This document shows, one piece after another, positions 55,059 to 63,315 of a stretch of 64,000 nucleotides of DNA; the stretch's first letter is position 1; the number at the start of each line of letters is the position of its first letter. The position numbers and the translations under genes were made by a program. Below the pieces are notes generated by a model, which had not been told where the DNA came from, did no database searches, and saw nothing but the letters and a program-made list of their open reading frames with translations. The DNA is taken from positions 18,044-82,043 of the forward strand of contig WBUN01000018.1 of the NCBI GenBank assembly GCA_008933705.1, written 5' to 3'. The DNA is from Hyphomicrobiaceae bacterium (GTDB lineage: Bacteria > Pseudomonadota > Alphaproteobacteria > Rhizobiales > Hyphomicrobiaceae).

Positions 55059-55817
55059 ATGCACGTTGCGCAGATTTCCGACACGCACATTCAGACACGA
55101 GATCGATCGGCGAGGTCGCGGCTCGATGATCTTGACCGCACCGTCGCCTCGATCAACGCGCTGAGGCCGCGTCCCGCTGCCGTGCTGCACACGGGAGATG
55201 TCGCCCATGACGGCGCGCCCTCGGACTATGCAGCTGCCCGAGAGATTCTCTGCGAGCTCGCCTGCCCGGTCTTTGCAACCGTCGGCAACAAGGATGGACG
55301 CGGTGCCTTTCGACAGGCCTTCGCGCCGGATGGATACATGCGCGGCGACGCCGGCTTCGTGCAGTATGCGGTGGAGCTGGGCGCATTGCGCGTCGTTGCC
55401 GTCGATACGCTGGACGCCGACAGCAATCTTGGTGCGTTCTGCGCCGCGCGGGAGGCCGACCTTCGACGCCTTCTCAGCTCTCCGGCAGAGCTGCCGACGC
55501 TGGTGTTCCTGCATCATGCTCCGGTTCCCCTGCCGGACATGGCGAGACAACCTCTGCAATTCCGGGATCCCCGGAGGGCTGCCGCGCTTGCCCGCTGCAT
55601 CGCCGAATGCCGCAACGTGATCGGGGTTGTCGCGGGCCATGTGCATCGCACGCGGCTTGTCGCGTTCGAAGAAACGATGCTGAGCACCGCACCGAGCATT
55701 GCCGCGGATCTCAGCAAGGAGAAGCTGCCCGGCAGATACGCCGGTCGTCCCGTCTATCACCTTCATGCCGTCGACGGCGCGCGTATGGCCAGCGCAAGCG
55801 TTCTTGTGGAGCCTTGA
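55059..55817 (+). CDS. Metallophosphoesterase, CpdA-like
   Basis: A 252-residue calcineurin-type phosphoesterase. Metal-binding blocks: QISDTHIQ, LHTGDVAHDG, VGNKDGRG, FLHHAP and VAGHVHRTR. The canonical GNHD reads GNKD, so the catalytic His is replaced by Lys and activity may differ from cAMP phosphodiesterases. ATG 55059 gives the family N-terminus. Divergent from soeA with a shared sulfur-type operator. Substrate not determinable. Confidence 0.75.
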   Translation: MHVAQISDTHIQTRDRSARSRLDDLDRTVASINALRPRPAAVLHTGDVAHDGAPSDYAAAREILCELACPVFATVGNKDGRGAFRQAFAPDGYMRGDAGFVQYAVELGALRVVAVDTLDADSNLGAFCAAREADLRRLLSSPAELPTLVFLHHAPVPLPDMARQPLQFRDPRRAAALARCIAECRNVIGVVAGHVHRTRLVAFEETMLSTAPSIAADLSKEKLPGRYAGRPVYHLHAVDGARMASASVLVEP

Positions 55818-55998
55818 GTCTCCTCAAGCCGGCTTGAATTGCGGGTGCCGGCTCGCGCCCCGTGCGTCTCATCCAGCCCAGCGCGTTTCCAGTGCGCCGT
55901 GCATTGCGGTGAGCAGGGCAACGGCGCCTCTACGGCGCCGTTGGTCGCACATTCTGGCCGCAGCGCGCAGGCTGGAGGCTTTGGAAGTACGGCACCGG

Positions 55999-57315
55999 CT
56001 ATTTGAGCGGTGCTTCTGCCCCAAAGCGGTACTTGATGCCGGCGGTGACCTCTAACTGGTGCATGCCGATCTCGATCTGATGGGCCGCATTGGAGGGTCC
56101 GCCGAAGGCAAGCTCATTGCCGGTCACCGTCGTATGCGGGGCATACATGGCCGCCAACTCGAGATCGAGGTTTCGCGAGAGCCTGTACTGCAGCCCGCCG
56201 GTGATGTGATGCTGCACAACGCCGGGCGCCAGAATGTTGAACATCACATCGCGCGATGGAATGGGCTGAGTATTGTAGGCGTATCCTGCACGCAGCGTCA
56301 GATTTGGCGAAGTCCTCCATTCGACACCGATCTTGACGATGTCGATGTCCTTCCATCCGAAACCCGAGCCGTTGTCGAGGCCAAGCAGACCGCCTGTCAG
56401 GAAGTTCGGCGATGGATTTGCGATGGAGGGGACGCTGCCGTACCAGATGCGCTTGTAGTCGGCCATCACGGTCACAGCCGGCGTAACATCGAGGGCGACG
56501 CCTGCCTGCAAGCTTGCCGGGATGTCGAAGCCACCCTGCTCGGCAAAAAGGCCGCTGTAGCGATCGAACCTCTGCATCCAGATCGGTGTGCTGCCTGCGA
56601 GACCGAGGCGCAAGTTCGGCAGCACAGACCATTCGATTCCGGCCCGCAGGCCACCGCCGAACGACACATCGGTGTCGCGGCCGGACAGATTTGCCGAGTC
56701 GCTCGACGCCGTGCTGAAGGCGGCAAGGCCTTTTGCCTCGAACATCTGCATCGCAAAGATGGGCGCGACTCCGACCGATACGTTGCCGAACTTCTTTGCG
56801 CCGGCGACCGACAGGAACATTTGCTGTAGATTGACGCCGGCCCTGCCCGCGCAAAATACTCCCGCTCCAGCGCCGCAGCCGCTGACCGTGTTGGTACCGT
56901 ATTCCGTGTTCATGCCGCCGTTGCCGTACATCGTCAGCGCAACGGCATCAAATAGCGGATGACCATGGAGGCGCCAGTTGCGCGCTATGTTCGGTACGGG
57001 AAAGAATTCGTTGTCGCTTTCAACCGTGCCCGTGGGCGTGAAGCCCGCTGGGCCAGAGCCTTTCATCTCGCGGCGCGGACTGAAGATCGAGAGGGCAACG
57101 TCCAACTCGTTGTCGGCGTGGACGATCCCAGCGGGATTGAGTGAAGCGGCAGTTGCATCGCGGCCATCCGCGACGCCGGCGCCGGCGAGCGCCTTCTGCC
57201 TGGCGCCGTAGCCGTGCTGGAAGTAGCCCTCGGTTGCGAAGGCAGACGTTGCGGGTTCGAACGCGAGCACCGCCACGGCTGCGCCGAGGATTCCACGTGC
57301 AATCTTTTGTTTCAT
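55999..57315 (-). CDS. FadL/OmpP1/TodX-type outer-membrane transporter
   Basis: A 438-residue outer-membrane porin. Signal peptide cleavage is near SAFA, then the family start TEGYFQHGYGARQKALAGAG and NPAGIVHADN. It ends in a barrel strand (AGIKYRFGAEAPLK). GGGAGGG lies before ATG 57315. FadL proteins move hydrophobic compounds; in this sulfur cluster hydrophobic sulfur species are a possibility, as are aromatics or fatty acids. A perfect ATTC-N8-GAAT site is 180 nt upstream. Confidence 0.83.
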   Translation of the reverse strand: MKQKIARGILGAAVAVLAFEPATSAFATEGYFQHGYGARQKALAGAGVADGRDATAASLNPAGIVHADNELDVALSIFSPRREMKGSGPAGFTPTGTVESDNEFFPVPNIARNWRLHGHPLFDAVALTMYGNGGMNTEYGTNTVSGCGAGAGVFCAGRAGVNLQQMFLSVAGAKKFGNVSVGVAPIFAMQMFEAKGLAAFSTASSDSANLSGRDTDVSFGGGLRAGIEWSVLPNLRLGLAGSTPIWMQRFDRYSGLFAEQGGFDIPASLQAGVALDVTPAVTVMADYKRIWYGSVPSIANPSPNFLTGGLLGLDNGSGFGWKDIDIVKIGVEWRTSPNLTLRAGYAYNTQPIPSRDVMFNILAPGVVQHHITGGLQYRLSRNLDLELAAMYAPHTTVTGNELAFGGPSNAAHQIEIGMHQLEVTAGIKYRFGAEAPLK

Positions 57316-57642
57316 TAGTTCCCTCCCAACAGCGCTGTTGGCCCAGCGCTTCAGCTCTTGTGGCTGATTGCACGCTCAGGGGGCCGGCAGCGGATCGCGA
57401 AGCAAGGCGTCCACGTCAGTCCGCACGGAAGCCTCGGCTGCCGGGGGACTGATAACAAGCATCGGTCAAATGGCTGAACGCCGCAATATAATGATATTCG
57501 AATCATTGAATATGGCGGCACTTTTGCGCGCTCATGTGCCCTTTTTGGCACATAGTGATTCGCCGCAACTCCAAAGGCAGTTTCCCCGGCCGCAAGGACG
57601 GCCGGGTTGGTTGGCCGGTCGGCTGGGCGCCTCCCGTGCGCG
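57316..57642. other. Intergenic region, 327 nt
   Basis: No gene is supported here. It contains the promoter region of the FadL gene with operator site 2 at 57496-57511 in an AT-rich stretch (57485-57520), and the 3' flank of the dsrE-like gene. Confidence 0.6.
57496..57511. promoter_or_regulatory. ATTC-N8-GAAT operator, site 2 (perfect)
   Basis: ATTCGAATCATTGAAT matches ATTC-N8-GAAT exactly and is flanked by further palindromic AT sequence (ATGATATTCGAATCAT). It lies upstream of the FadL-type gene on the minus strand. Confidence 0.6.
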
Positions 57643-58146
57643 TCAGATGAAGAGATTGATGTCCGACTTGAGCGCCTTTTCCATGTAGGTGGCGGCGCCG
57701 CCGATGACGATGCCGGGGATCATGTCCTTCTTCTTGAACTCGAACAGATCCATCGTCATCTGGCAGCCGATCAACTCGACCTCGCTGTCGACGGCGGCCG
57801 TGCGCAGATCCTCGATGGAAGCCACGCCCTTCTTCTTGATGAGGTTCTTCATCATCTTGGTCGCCATGCCGTTCACCCCCGGCAGCATGGCCACCATGTT
57901 CGGCATCTTCATGTGCATGCCCATCATCGGCATGGCCATGTCGGGCTTTCCGAGAGGCGAGATCTGCAGGTCGAGCTTCTTCAGCAACAGCGGCAGGCCA
58001 TAGAAGGTGAAGAACATGGAGACCTTGACGTCCATGGCCGCCGCTGTGGTCGCAAGGATGAAGGGCGGATAGGCCCAGTCGAGCGTGCCCTTGGTTACGA
58101 TGATGGACATGCTCTTGGCGTTTGGCGTGGCAGCGTTTGCGGACAT
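57643..58146 (-). CDS. DsrE/DsrF-like sulfur-trafficking protein (DsrE2 type)
   Basis: A 167-residue DsrE-fold protein. The probable persulfide-carrying cysteine is C128 in VELIGCQMTMDLF. A conserved-looking but very Met-rich insertion (MAMPMMGMHMKMPNMVAML) sits in the middle and has membrane-interacting potential. ATG 58146 follows GGAGGAGACA. DsrE2 proteins take part in cytoplasmic sulfur transfer with TusA and rhodanese, consistent with neighbouring sox and soe genes. The operator at 58203 is about 57 nt upstream. Confidence 0.8.
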   Translation of the reverse strand: MSANAATPNAKSMSIIVTKGTLDWAYPPFILATTAAAMDVKVSMFFTFYGLPLLLKKLDLQISPLGKPDMAMPMMGMHMKMPNMVAMLPGVNGMATKMMKNLIKKKGVASIEDLRTAAVDSEVELIGCQMTMDLFEFKKKDMIPGIVIGGAATYMEKALKSDINLFI

Positions 58147-58202
58147 TGTCTCCTCCTCCGGCAGTGGCACGCGGGGTTGGGCCCCGGCTCGGCGCCTGTT
58201 AA

Positions 58203-58218
58203 ATTAGAATATGCGAAT
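58203..58218. promoter_or_regulatory. ATTC-N8-GAAT-type operator, site 3
   Basis: ATTAGAATATGCGAAT has one mismatch in the left half and lies about 57 nt upstream of the minus-strand dsrE-like start, a position suited to repression. Confidence 0.5.
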
Positions 58219-58393
58219 GTACTCATTATCGCAATTGGACCTTTGCGCGCTCAATCGTATCGCACCAGCGACCTCCCTGACGCGCTGAGGTGCGATCGCC
58301 GGCCACGGGTGGCCGTCATGTGCATCTCGTCCTGGCGCTCGCCGGGAGAGCGGGGGTTGATCATCGCTCGTCGGATGGTTAAGATATCTAAAA

Positions 58394-58409
58394 ATCTGAA
58401 TGTTCGAAT
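58394..58409. promoter_or_regulatory. ATTC-N8-GAAT-type operator, site 4
   Basis: ATCTGAATGTTCGAAT has the right half exact and two mismatches on the left; it lies 55 nt upstream of the plus-strand start at 58465. Confidence 0.4.
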
Positions 58410-58464
58410 GCTTGGGATCGGAACCCCTCGCTTCGTCCTGCGTCCACAACCCTGGGAGGAAGAA

Positions 58465-58848
58465 ATGCGCACGCGTCACATCGCTCTTGGAAGCTTGCTC
58501 GTCCTGGCCGCGGTCGCCTCGTCGCCGGCATCGGCTGCCGAGCTCAAGGACATGGTCGGCAAGTGGAAGTGGACCGACTACACGGTCGATGTGAAGGAAT
58601 GCACATCGAACCCCTCCGGAGCCGGATTGTGCGCGACCGTCACGGCGGGACCAAAGAACGTCGGCATGGAGATGATCCGCTCGAAGCTCGAGAAGAAGAG
58701 CGAGGTCTTCGTCGGCCAGATTGCCCATCCCGCGACGGCCGAGATCTACAACACCAAGATGACGTTGAAGGACCCGGATACGTGGGGCATGGACGGCTGC
58801 ACGGCGGCCAATGTCTGTGCGACCGGAGATTTCAAGCGCGTCAAGTGA
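58465..58848 (+). CDS. Secreted DUF2147-like small protein
   Basis: A 127-residue protein with a cleavable signal (ASSPASAAE, cleavage near residue 24). The mature part WKWTDYTVDVKECTSN ... DPDTWGMDGCTAANVC contains four cysteines that could form two disulfides; the WKW/Y..K...DP arrangement recalls DUF2147 lipocalin-like proteins. The track ORF starts far upstream; ATG 58465 after GGGAGGAAG is chosen. Role unknown, position suggests the sulfur regulon. Confidence 0.65.
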   Translation: MRTRHIALGSLLVLAAVASSPASAAELKDMVGKWKWTDYTVDVKECTSNPSGAGLCATVTAGPKNVGMEMIRSKLEKKSEVFVGQIAHPATAEIYNTKMTLKDPDTWGMDGCTAANVCATGDFKRVK

Positions 58849-58889
58849 ATGCGCCTGGCGGGGCGAGCGCCCGCAGGCGAGCGCGGCGC

Positions 58890-58913
58890 GGGCGCAGGGC
58901 ACGTCCTGCGCCC
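58890..58913 (+). terminator. GC-rich hairpin after the small secreted-protein gene
   Basis: GGGCGCAGG and CCTGCGCCC form a perfect 9-bp stem around a 6-nt loop, 42 nt after the stop codon. No U-tract follows, so termination is plausible but not certain. Confidence 0.4.
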
Positions 58914-59075
58914 GGCGTGAAGAAGAAGGCGAACATCGTCATCTGATCGGCCGCCTGCGACGCGGATCCAGGCCGGCAGCAGATCGGGACTGGCGCCCCA
59001 CAGGCACCATCTCGCGATTTGTTGCCACCAGCCGGGGATCGGCGACTTTGAAGAGACCAACCGGGGAGGAGGTCC

Positions 59076-59429
59076 ATGCGTCAATTCATGTTGGATATGA
59101 TGGCGAGCATGATGCCGTTCATGATGCCGCTGGTCTGGCTCGGCGTCGCGCTGATCGTCCTGGGCGTGCTGTCGGTCGTGCTCAGGTTGCTTACGAACAG
59201 TGCGCTGGCCGGCCGTGGCGCCCTCTGGTTCGGCACGTTGCTCGTGATCGTTGGCTTGTTCTTCATTGCCTCGCAGGGGGCAGGCATGCTGCTGGGCGCC
59301 ACGCCTGCGATCAACTTCGGCGATGCCACGAAATACGAGTTCAACCTCAAGCCATTCTGGATGGTCGGGCTCGCCTTTCTGGTGCCCGGGCTCGTCATCC
59401 GGGCATTGCGGGGCTCGTCAGGCGGCTGA
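59076..59429 (+). CDS. Small integral membrane protein
   Basis: A 117-residue protein with three hydrophobic segments (about 12-37, 49-68 and 92-110) and a Met-rich amphipathic N-terminus (MLDMMASMMPFMMPLVW). No family recognised. ATG 59076 follows GGGGAGGAGG. It is convergent with soxB. Confidence 0.6.
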   Translation: MRQFMLDMMASMMPFMMPLVWLGVALIVLGVLSVVLRLLTNSALAGRGALWFGTLLVIVGLFFIASQGAGMLLGATPAINFGDATKYEFNLKPFWMVGLAFLVPGLVIRALRGSSGG

Positions 59430-59566
59430 AGAACCCGCGGCACGGCGCGCAGAACGGGTACCGGCGTAATGACGCGCCGACGTGCTCATGTCCCGGTTCC
59501 GAAGTTCGCCGAAGTCTGCCGAACAACGGCCAGCGACAAGGGCCGCCGCATTTCTCGATCATCGCA

Positions 59567-61279
59567 CTAGATGGCGCCGCGTATCTTGACGCTCTGATTG
59601 TCCGAGATGCGGATCGACTTCCTGTCGCGCAGGTGCGCGGCAACCACGTCCCAGATCGGCGGGCCTGCAACGCCCTCGTTCACCGATGCCCAGCCAGCGA
59701 CCACATACTCGCGGTCAGCCTCGATCGGCTTGCCTGTCTTCAGATGCGTCATGTCGGAGATGCGCCTGCCCATCGCCGCATTGATGTCGATCGTGTAGCC
59801 CATGCCGCCGACGCGCACCATGTCGCCGCCTTGCTGATAGTAGGGATCCGCATTGAACAGGTTGTCGGCCACGTCCTCCAGTATGGTCTTGAGCATCTCG
59901 CCCTTCATCGTCACGCGATAGCAGTTCGGATAGGTCATCGCGGTGGCGGTGTAGAGATCGTCCCAGGTCAAGGGCTGCCCGGGCAGGAGCGAGTTGCCCC
60001 AGCGGAAGCCCGGCGAGAGGCTGATCTCGGCGTCGCGCACGGAGAGCATGGCCTGACAGATCAGATCGTCGAACGTGCCGTTGAAGTTTCCGCGCCGGTA
60101 GATGAGCGACTCGTTGTGGGCAAGCTCGGTTGCGAGCATCTTGGCGTGCGGCGCCCGTATCTCGGAGATGAGCTTGGCCACGTCCGGGTCCGGCGCGATG
60201 GCGTCCGTCAGCACGGGGATCAGTGCAAAGGAGACGTCGGCCATTCGGCCGTCCTTCATCTCGATGTCGAGACGGGAAAGGAATTTCGCGGCCGAGCCGG
60301 TGGCGACAAGCAGCGTGCTCTTGACCCTGATCGGCTTCGGCAACGCATCGTGCGTATGCGCCGTCAGGATGATGTCGATGCCGTCGACGCGGGAGGCGAG
60401 CTTGCGGTCGACGTCGAACCCGTTGTGGGAGAGCAGAACGACCAGTTGAGCGCCCGCGGCCCTGGCGGCTTCGACATTCTTGCGCACATCGGCCTCGCGG
60501 ATGCCGAACGACCACTTGGGCATCATCCAGCGCGGATTGGCGATGGGCGTGAAGGGAAATGCCTGGCCGATGACGGCGATCCTGACGCCGCCCTTCTCGA
60601 ACATCTTCGTCGACTTGAAGACCGTATCCTCGAACTCGTTCTCGCGGATGTTGCCGGCGAGAAAGGCGATCCTGGAGGAGCCGGGCTTTTCCTTGTCGCC
60701 GAACAGCTCCGATATGCGGTCGGCGCCCAGCGTGAACTCCCAGTGTCCGGTGGTGGCCTCGATGCCGAGGGCCTCCAGGACGCGGATCATGTCGGCGCCT
60801 TTGGATTGCAGTGCCGTGAACGACCCTTGCAGAGCATCGCCGCCGTCGAGGACGAGCGTCCGGTCGGCGCCGCGCTCGGCGCGAATGGCCTTTATCAGCG
60901 TAGCCATCCGGTCCATGCCGCCGACCCTGCCGTAGGTTCTGGCGAGTGCAGTGAAGTCCGCCGACGACAAGGCGTAGGCGTGGTGGGAACCCGGGGCGAT
61001 GCCGAAGGTGTTGAGGAACTCGGTATCGGTGATGTGCGGGGGCAAACCCTTCGCCTCGCCGACGCCGATATTCACCGACGGCTCGCGGAAGTAGAGCGGC
61101 ATCAGCTGCGCATGGCAGTCCGTCATGTGCAGGATCGTCAGTTGCCCCTTCGGCGTGAAGCGCAGAAGGTCGTCCTGGCCGATGGCCTGCCGCTGTGCTT
61201 GGGCGGATAGGGGGGCGCCAACGCCTGCAATGGCAGCAGCGCCGGCGGCCACCTGCAAAAAGTCACGACGCGAGATCAT
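59567..61279 (-). CDS. soxB: Thiosulfohydrolase SoxB
   Basis: A 570-residue 5'-nucleotidase-family protein with a Tat signal (MISRRDFLQVAAGAAAIAG). Di-manganese site blocks are MTDCHAQ, DGGDALQG, GHWEFTLG, SHNGFDVD and HTHDALP. The GHWEFT sequence, replacing GNHEF, is typical of SoxB. It hydrolyses the sulfate group from SoxY-bound cysteine-S-thiosulfonate in the periplasm. Third gene of soxA-soxX-soxB. Confidence 0.93.
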   Translation of the reverse strand: MISRRDFLQVAAGAAAIAGVGAPLSAQAQRQAIGQDDLLRFTPKGQLTILHMTDCHAQLMPLYFREPSVNIGVGEAKGLPPHITDTEFLNTFGIAPGSHHAYALSSADFTALARTYGRVGGMDRMATLIKAIRAERGADRTLVLDGGDALQGSFTALQSKGADMIRVLEALGIEATTGHWEFTLGADRISELFGDKEKPGSSRIAFLAGNIRENEFEDTVFKSTKMFEKGGVRIAVIGQAFPFTPIANPRWMMPKWSFGIREADVRKNVEAARAAGAQLVVLLSHNGFDVDRKLASRVDGIDIILTAHTHDALPKPIRVKSTLLVATGSAAKFLSRLDIEMKDGRMADVSFALIPVLTDAIAPDPDVAKLISEIRAPHAKMLATELAHNESLIYRRGNFNGTFDDLICQAMLSVRDAEISLSPGFRWGNSLLPGQPLTWDDLYTATAMTYPNCYRVTMKGEMLKTILEDVADNLFNADPYYQQGGDMVRVGGMGYTIDINAAMGRRISDMTHLKTGKPIEADREYVVAGWASVNEGVAGPPIWDVVAAHLRDRKSIRISDNQSVKIRGAI

Positions 61280-61357
61280 GTCATCGGGCTCCGCGAGGCG
61301 CAGTTTCTGGCAAGCAAAGGGGCAGCATCCGTCGCCGGCGCTGCCCCCGGATTGGCT

Positions 61358-61981
61358 TCACTTGTTGACCGGGCTGTCCGGACTCATGAGCAGGGCGGTG
61401 AGGTCCTTGATCTGGTCAATGGTGAGGAAGTTGTTGGCTCCGAACCGCGGCATCAGCGAGCACGGAAAGGTGGCGTGGCTGTTGTAGATCTTATCGTAGG
61501 CGATCTTGGTATCCGCCTCCGAGAACTTGCGGATCTTGCCGTACTCCAGCAGCGACGGCCCCATGGTGCCGTAGCTCACCTCCTGCTTGGTGAGCTGATG
61601 GCAGGCGTAGCAGTTGCCGCCGTTCACCCGTTTTGGCGGGTAGTCGGTGAAGCGCATGCCGTAGCCGCTCTGCGCCAGGGCTTCGCCCTTCTTCCAGTCG
61701 CCCATGAGCTTGCCGTCGGGCGGATACTGGATCGTCGCCTTCGCACGCTCGCGGATGGTCTTGGCCAGCGCCTGGGGTGGCGTGTTGCGATGTGCGCTGC
61801 AGTCCTTCATCGTCTCGTCGCCGACAAGCCGTGGGTGCCAGTCGGCCGGCGCCTTGGGAAAGGCGGTCTTCATGGCGGCGTCCGCCTTGGCCGGATCCAC
61901 CTTCGGCTTTGTCTGGGCAACGGCGGCTGTGGTGGCGAGACCGGCGACGGAAATGATCAGTGCGATGGTCTTGAATTGCAT
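61358..61981 (-). CDS. soxX: SoxX, c-type cytochrome subunit of SoxAX
   Basis: A 207-residue periplasmic monoheme cytochrome. Signal peptide to about residue 22; heme motif CYACH at 124-128; the probable axial Met lies in SLMPRFG (M177). With SoxA it oxidatively conjugates thiosulfate to the SoxY cysteine. GGAGGGG precedes ATG 61981. Confidence 0.9.
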   Translation of the reverse strand: MQFKTIALIISVAGLATTAAVAQTKPKVDPAKADAAMKTAFPKAPADWHPRLVGDETMKDCSAHRNTPPQALAKTIRERAKATIQYPPDGKLMGDWKKGEALAQSGYGMRFTDYPPKRVNGGNCYACHQLTKQEVSYGTMGPSLLEYGKIRKFSEADTKIAYDKIYNSHATFPCSLMPRFGANNFLTIDQIKDLTALLMSPDSPVNK

Positions 61982-61997
61982 TGCTGTCCCCTCCGGC

Positions 61998-62825
61998 TCA
62001 GCGCTTCATGCCAGGGGCGCTGATGTTGCCCCCTTTGGCCGTGTTGACGAGATAGGCGATCAGCGCGACCGAGGCATCGGAGGCGAGCTCGACCTGCGGC
62101 AGGCGCATCTGCCAGAAGCAGTCGTAGACCCGGTGCTGCATGGTCATCACGTGCGTGGTCGACACGCGATAGGCCGGCCACTCTCCGACGACCTTCCTGG
62201 CCTCTTCGGGCTTCGACAGGTATGGCAGCGGCTGAAGACGGATGCGCTTGCCCGTGTCGGCGTGACAGGTCGAGCAGGCAAAATCCATCGGCCCCATGCG
62301 TCGGAAGAACAGGTTCTCGCCGAGGGCCAGCACCTCCTTTTCCTTTGGGTGGTCGAACTTCGCCGCAAACTTCAGGCCGTTTGAGCGCGAGGCGACGTAG
62401 GTGGCAATGGCGCCGAGCTCCTTGACCGGTGCGCCACCGCCCGGGTGCGGACGTTCAACCAGCTTGGCGCGCTCGAAGCCCTGCAGCTTCTCCATGCACC
62501 ACAGGATGCGCGCTTCCACGTCCATGACCTTGTCGGCGTCGGCGAAGTAGCGCGGCAGCTCGGCGAAGGCGCCGTCGACCTTGCCCGGGCCCTTGCCGAG
62601 ATCGCAGCTCTCCAGCGAGACGTTCTTTGGACCGCGCGGCTTCTTCCACAGCTCTTCGCCGCGGTCGGCATCCAGCAACGCAGGATTCGACCATGGGTCG
62701 TCCTTCATCATCTGGCGGTACTTCTCGAGCTGCTTCTCGGTGTCGCCCTGGGCAAATGCGGGCGTGGCCATAGCTGCCACCGTGCAGCAGGCCAGCGTCA
62801 TCAACCAACGAGTCCGCTTCGTCAC
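61998..62825 (-). CDS. soxA: SoxA, catalytic subunit of SoxAX (monoheme type)
   Basis: A 275-residue periplasmic cytochrome. Signal peptide to about residue 25. Only one CxxCH is present (CSTCH, 184-188); the N-terminal domain has C74 and C110 instead of a second heme. The active-site cysteine, which becomes a persulfide heme ligand, is C236 in HRVYDCFWQM. Start is GTG 62825 with GGAGG 7 nt upstream rather than the longer track ORF. First gene of soxAXB. Confidence 0.9.
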   Translation of the reverse strand: MTKRTRWLMTLACCTVAAMATPAFAQGDTEKQLEKYRQMMKDDPWSNPALLDADRGEELWKKPRGPKNVSLESCDLGKGPGKVDGAFAELPRYFADADKVMDVEARILWCMEKLQGFERAKLVERPHPGGGAPVKELGAIATYVASRSNGLKFAAKFDHPKEKEVLALGENLFFRRMGPMDFACSTCHADTGKRIRLQPLPYLSKPEEARKVVGEWPAYRVSTTHVMTMQHRVYDCFWQMRLPQVELASDASVALIAYLVNTAKGGNISAPGMKR

Positions 62826-62952
62826 CTTGTTTCCTCCCTTCCCAGTTGATCTTGCAGGAGAAGCAGCTTTGGATTGCTGCACCCCATTTTTTTTGGTCGT
62901 GTCCGGGCGACCGACGTCATCGCCTCGGACACATAGTGTTCTTTCTTAATAT

Positions 62953-62968
62953 TCGAATTTCAGCATAT
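62953..62968. promoter_or_regulatory. ATTC-N8-GAAT-type operator, site 5
   Basis: ATTCGAATTTCAGCAT has the left half exact and one mismatch in the right half. It lies about 130 nt upstream of soxA. Confidence 0.5.
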
Positions 62969-63052
62969 TTCGACCTGCTATGACAAGGATGCTGCGTGGA
63001 AAGCCGAGCAACTATCGACAAAGCCGCCGCCAAGCCTTGTCGCACAATAAAT

Positions 63053-63068
63053 ATTCGAATATAAGAAT
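63053..63068. promoter_or_regulatory. ATTC-N8-GAAT operator, site 6 (perfect)
   Basis: ATTCGAATATAAGAAT is an exact match, embedded in ATATTCGAATAT. It could act on soeB, 250 nt downstream, or together with site 5 on soxA. Confidence 0.6.
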
Positions 63069-63315
63069 GTATGAGATCCCCTGCTTGCGACGGCAGGAAT
63101 CACCGTCGACTTCCTCTGCTCACATGTCGAAAGGTGGGCTTGGCTGCAGGGCATGACACGAAGCATGACGCCAATCCGGGGGATCGCCTGTAAGTGTTGT
63201 CGGAATCAATTCAAACGCTGATGGCGATCTTGTCCAGTGGTCGCGCGATCGGACCGGCGTTGCTGTCGGGGTGCGTTATTCCAGCGTCGTGCCGGGATGC
63301 CAAGAGGTTGCGGGG

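Larger units (their letters stand above)
58147..58464. other. Divergent intergenic region, 318 nt
   Basis: No gene supported. It separates the divergent dsrE-like and small secreted-protein genes and contains two operator-like sites, one near each gene (58203-58218 and 58394-58409). Confidence 0.6.
62826..63315. other. Intergenic regulatory region, 490 nt
   Basis: No gene supported. It separates divergent soxA and the soeB-like gene and has two operator-like sites exactly 100 nt apart (62953 and 63053). The DNA is AT-rich around them, unlike the flanking genes. Confidence 0.6.

Noticed and set aside
58811-61210. 799-aa plus-strand ORF overlapping the small membrane-protein gene and soxB
   Set aside because: Runs antisense through soxB and out of frame with the 117-aa gene; composition is typical of a shadow frame.
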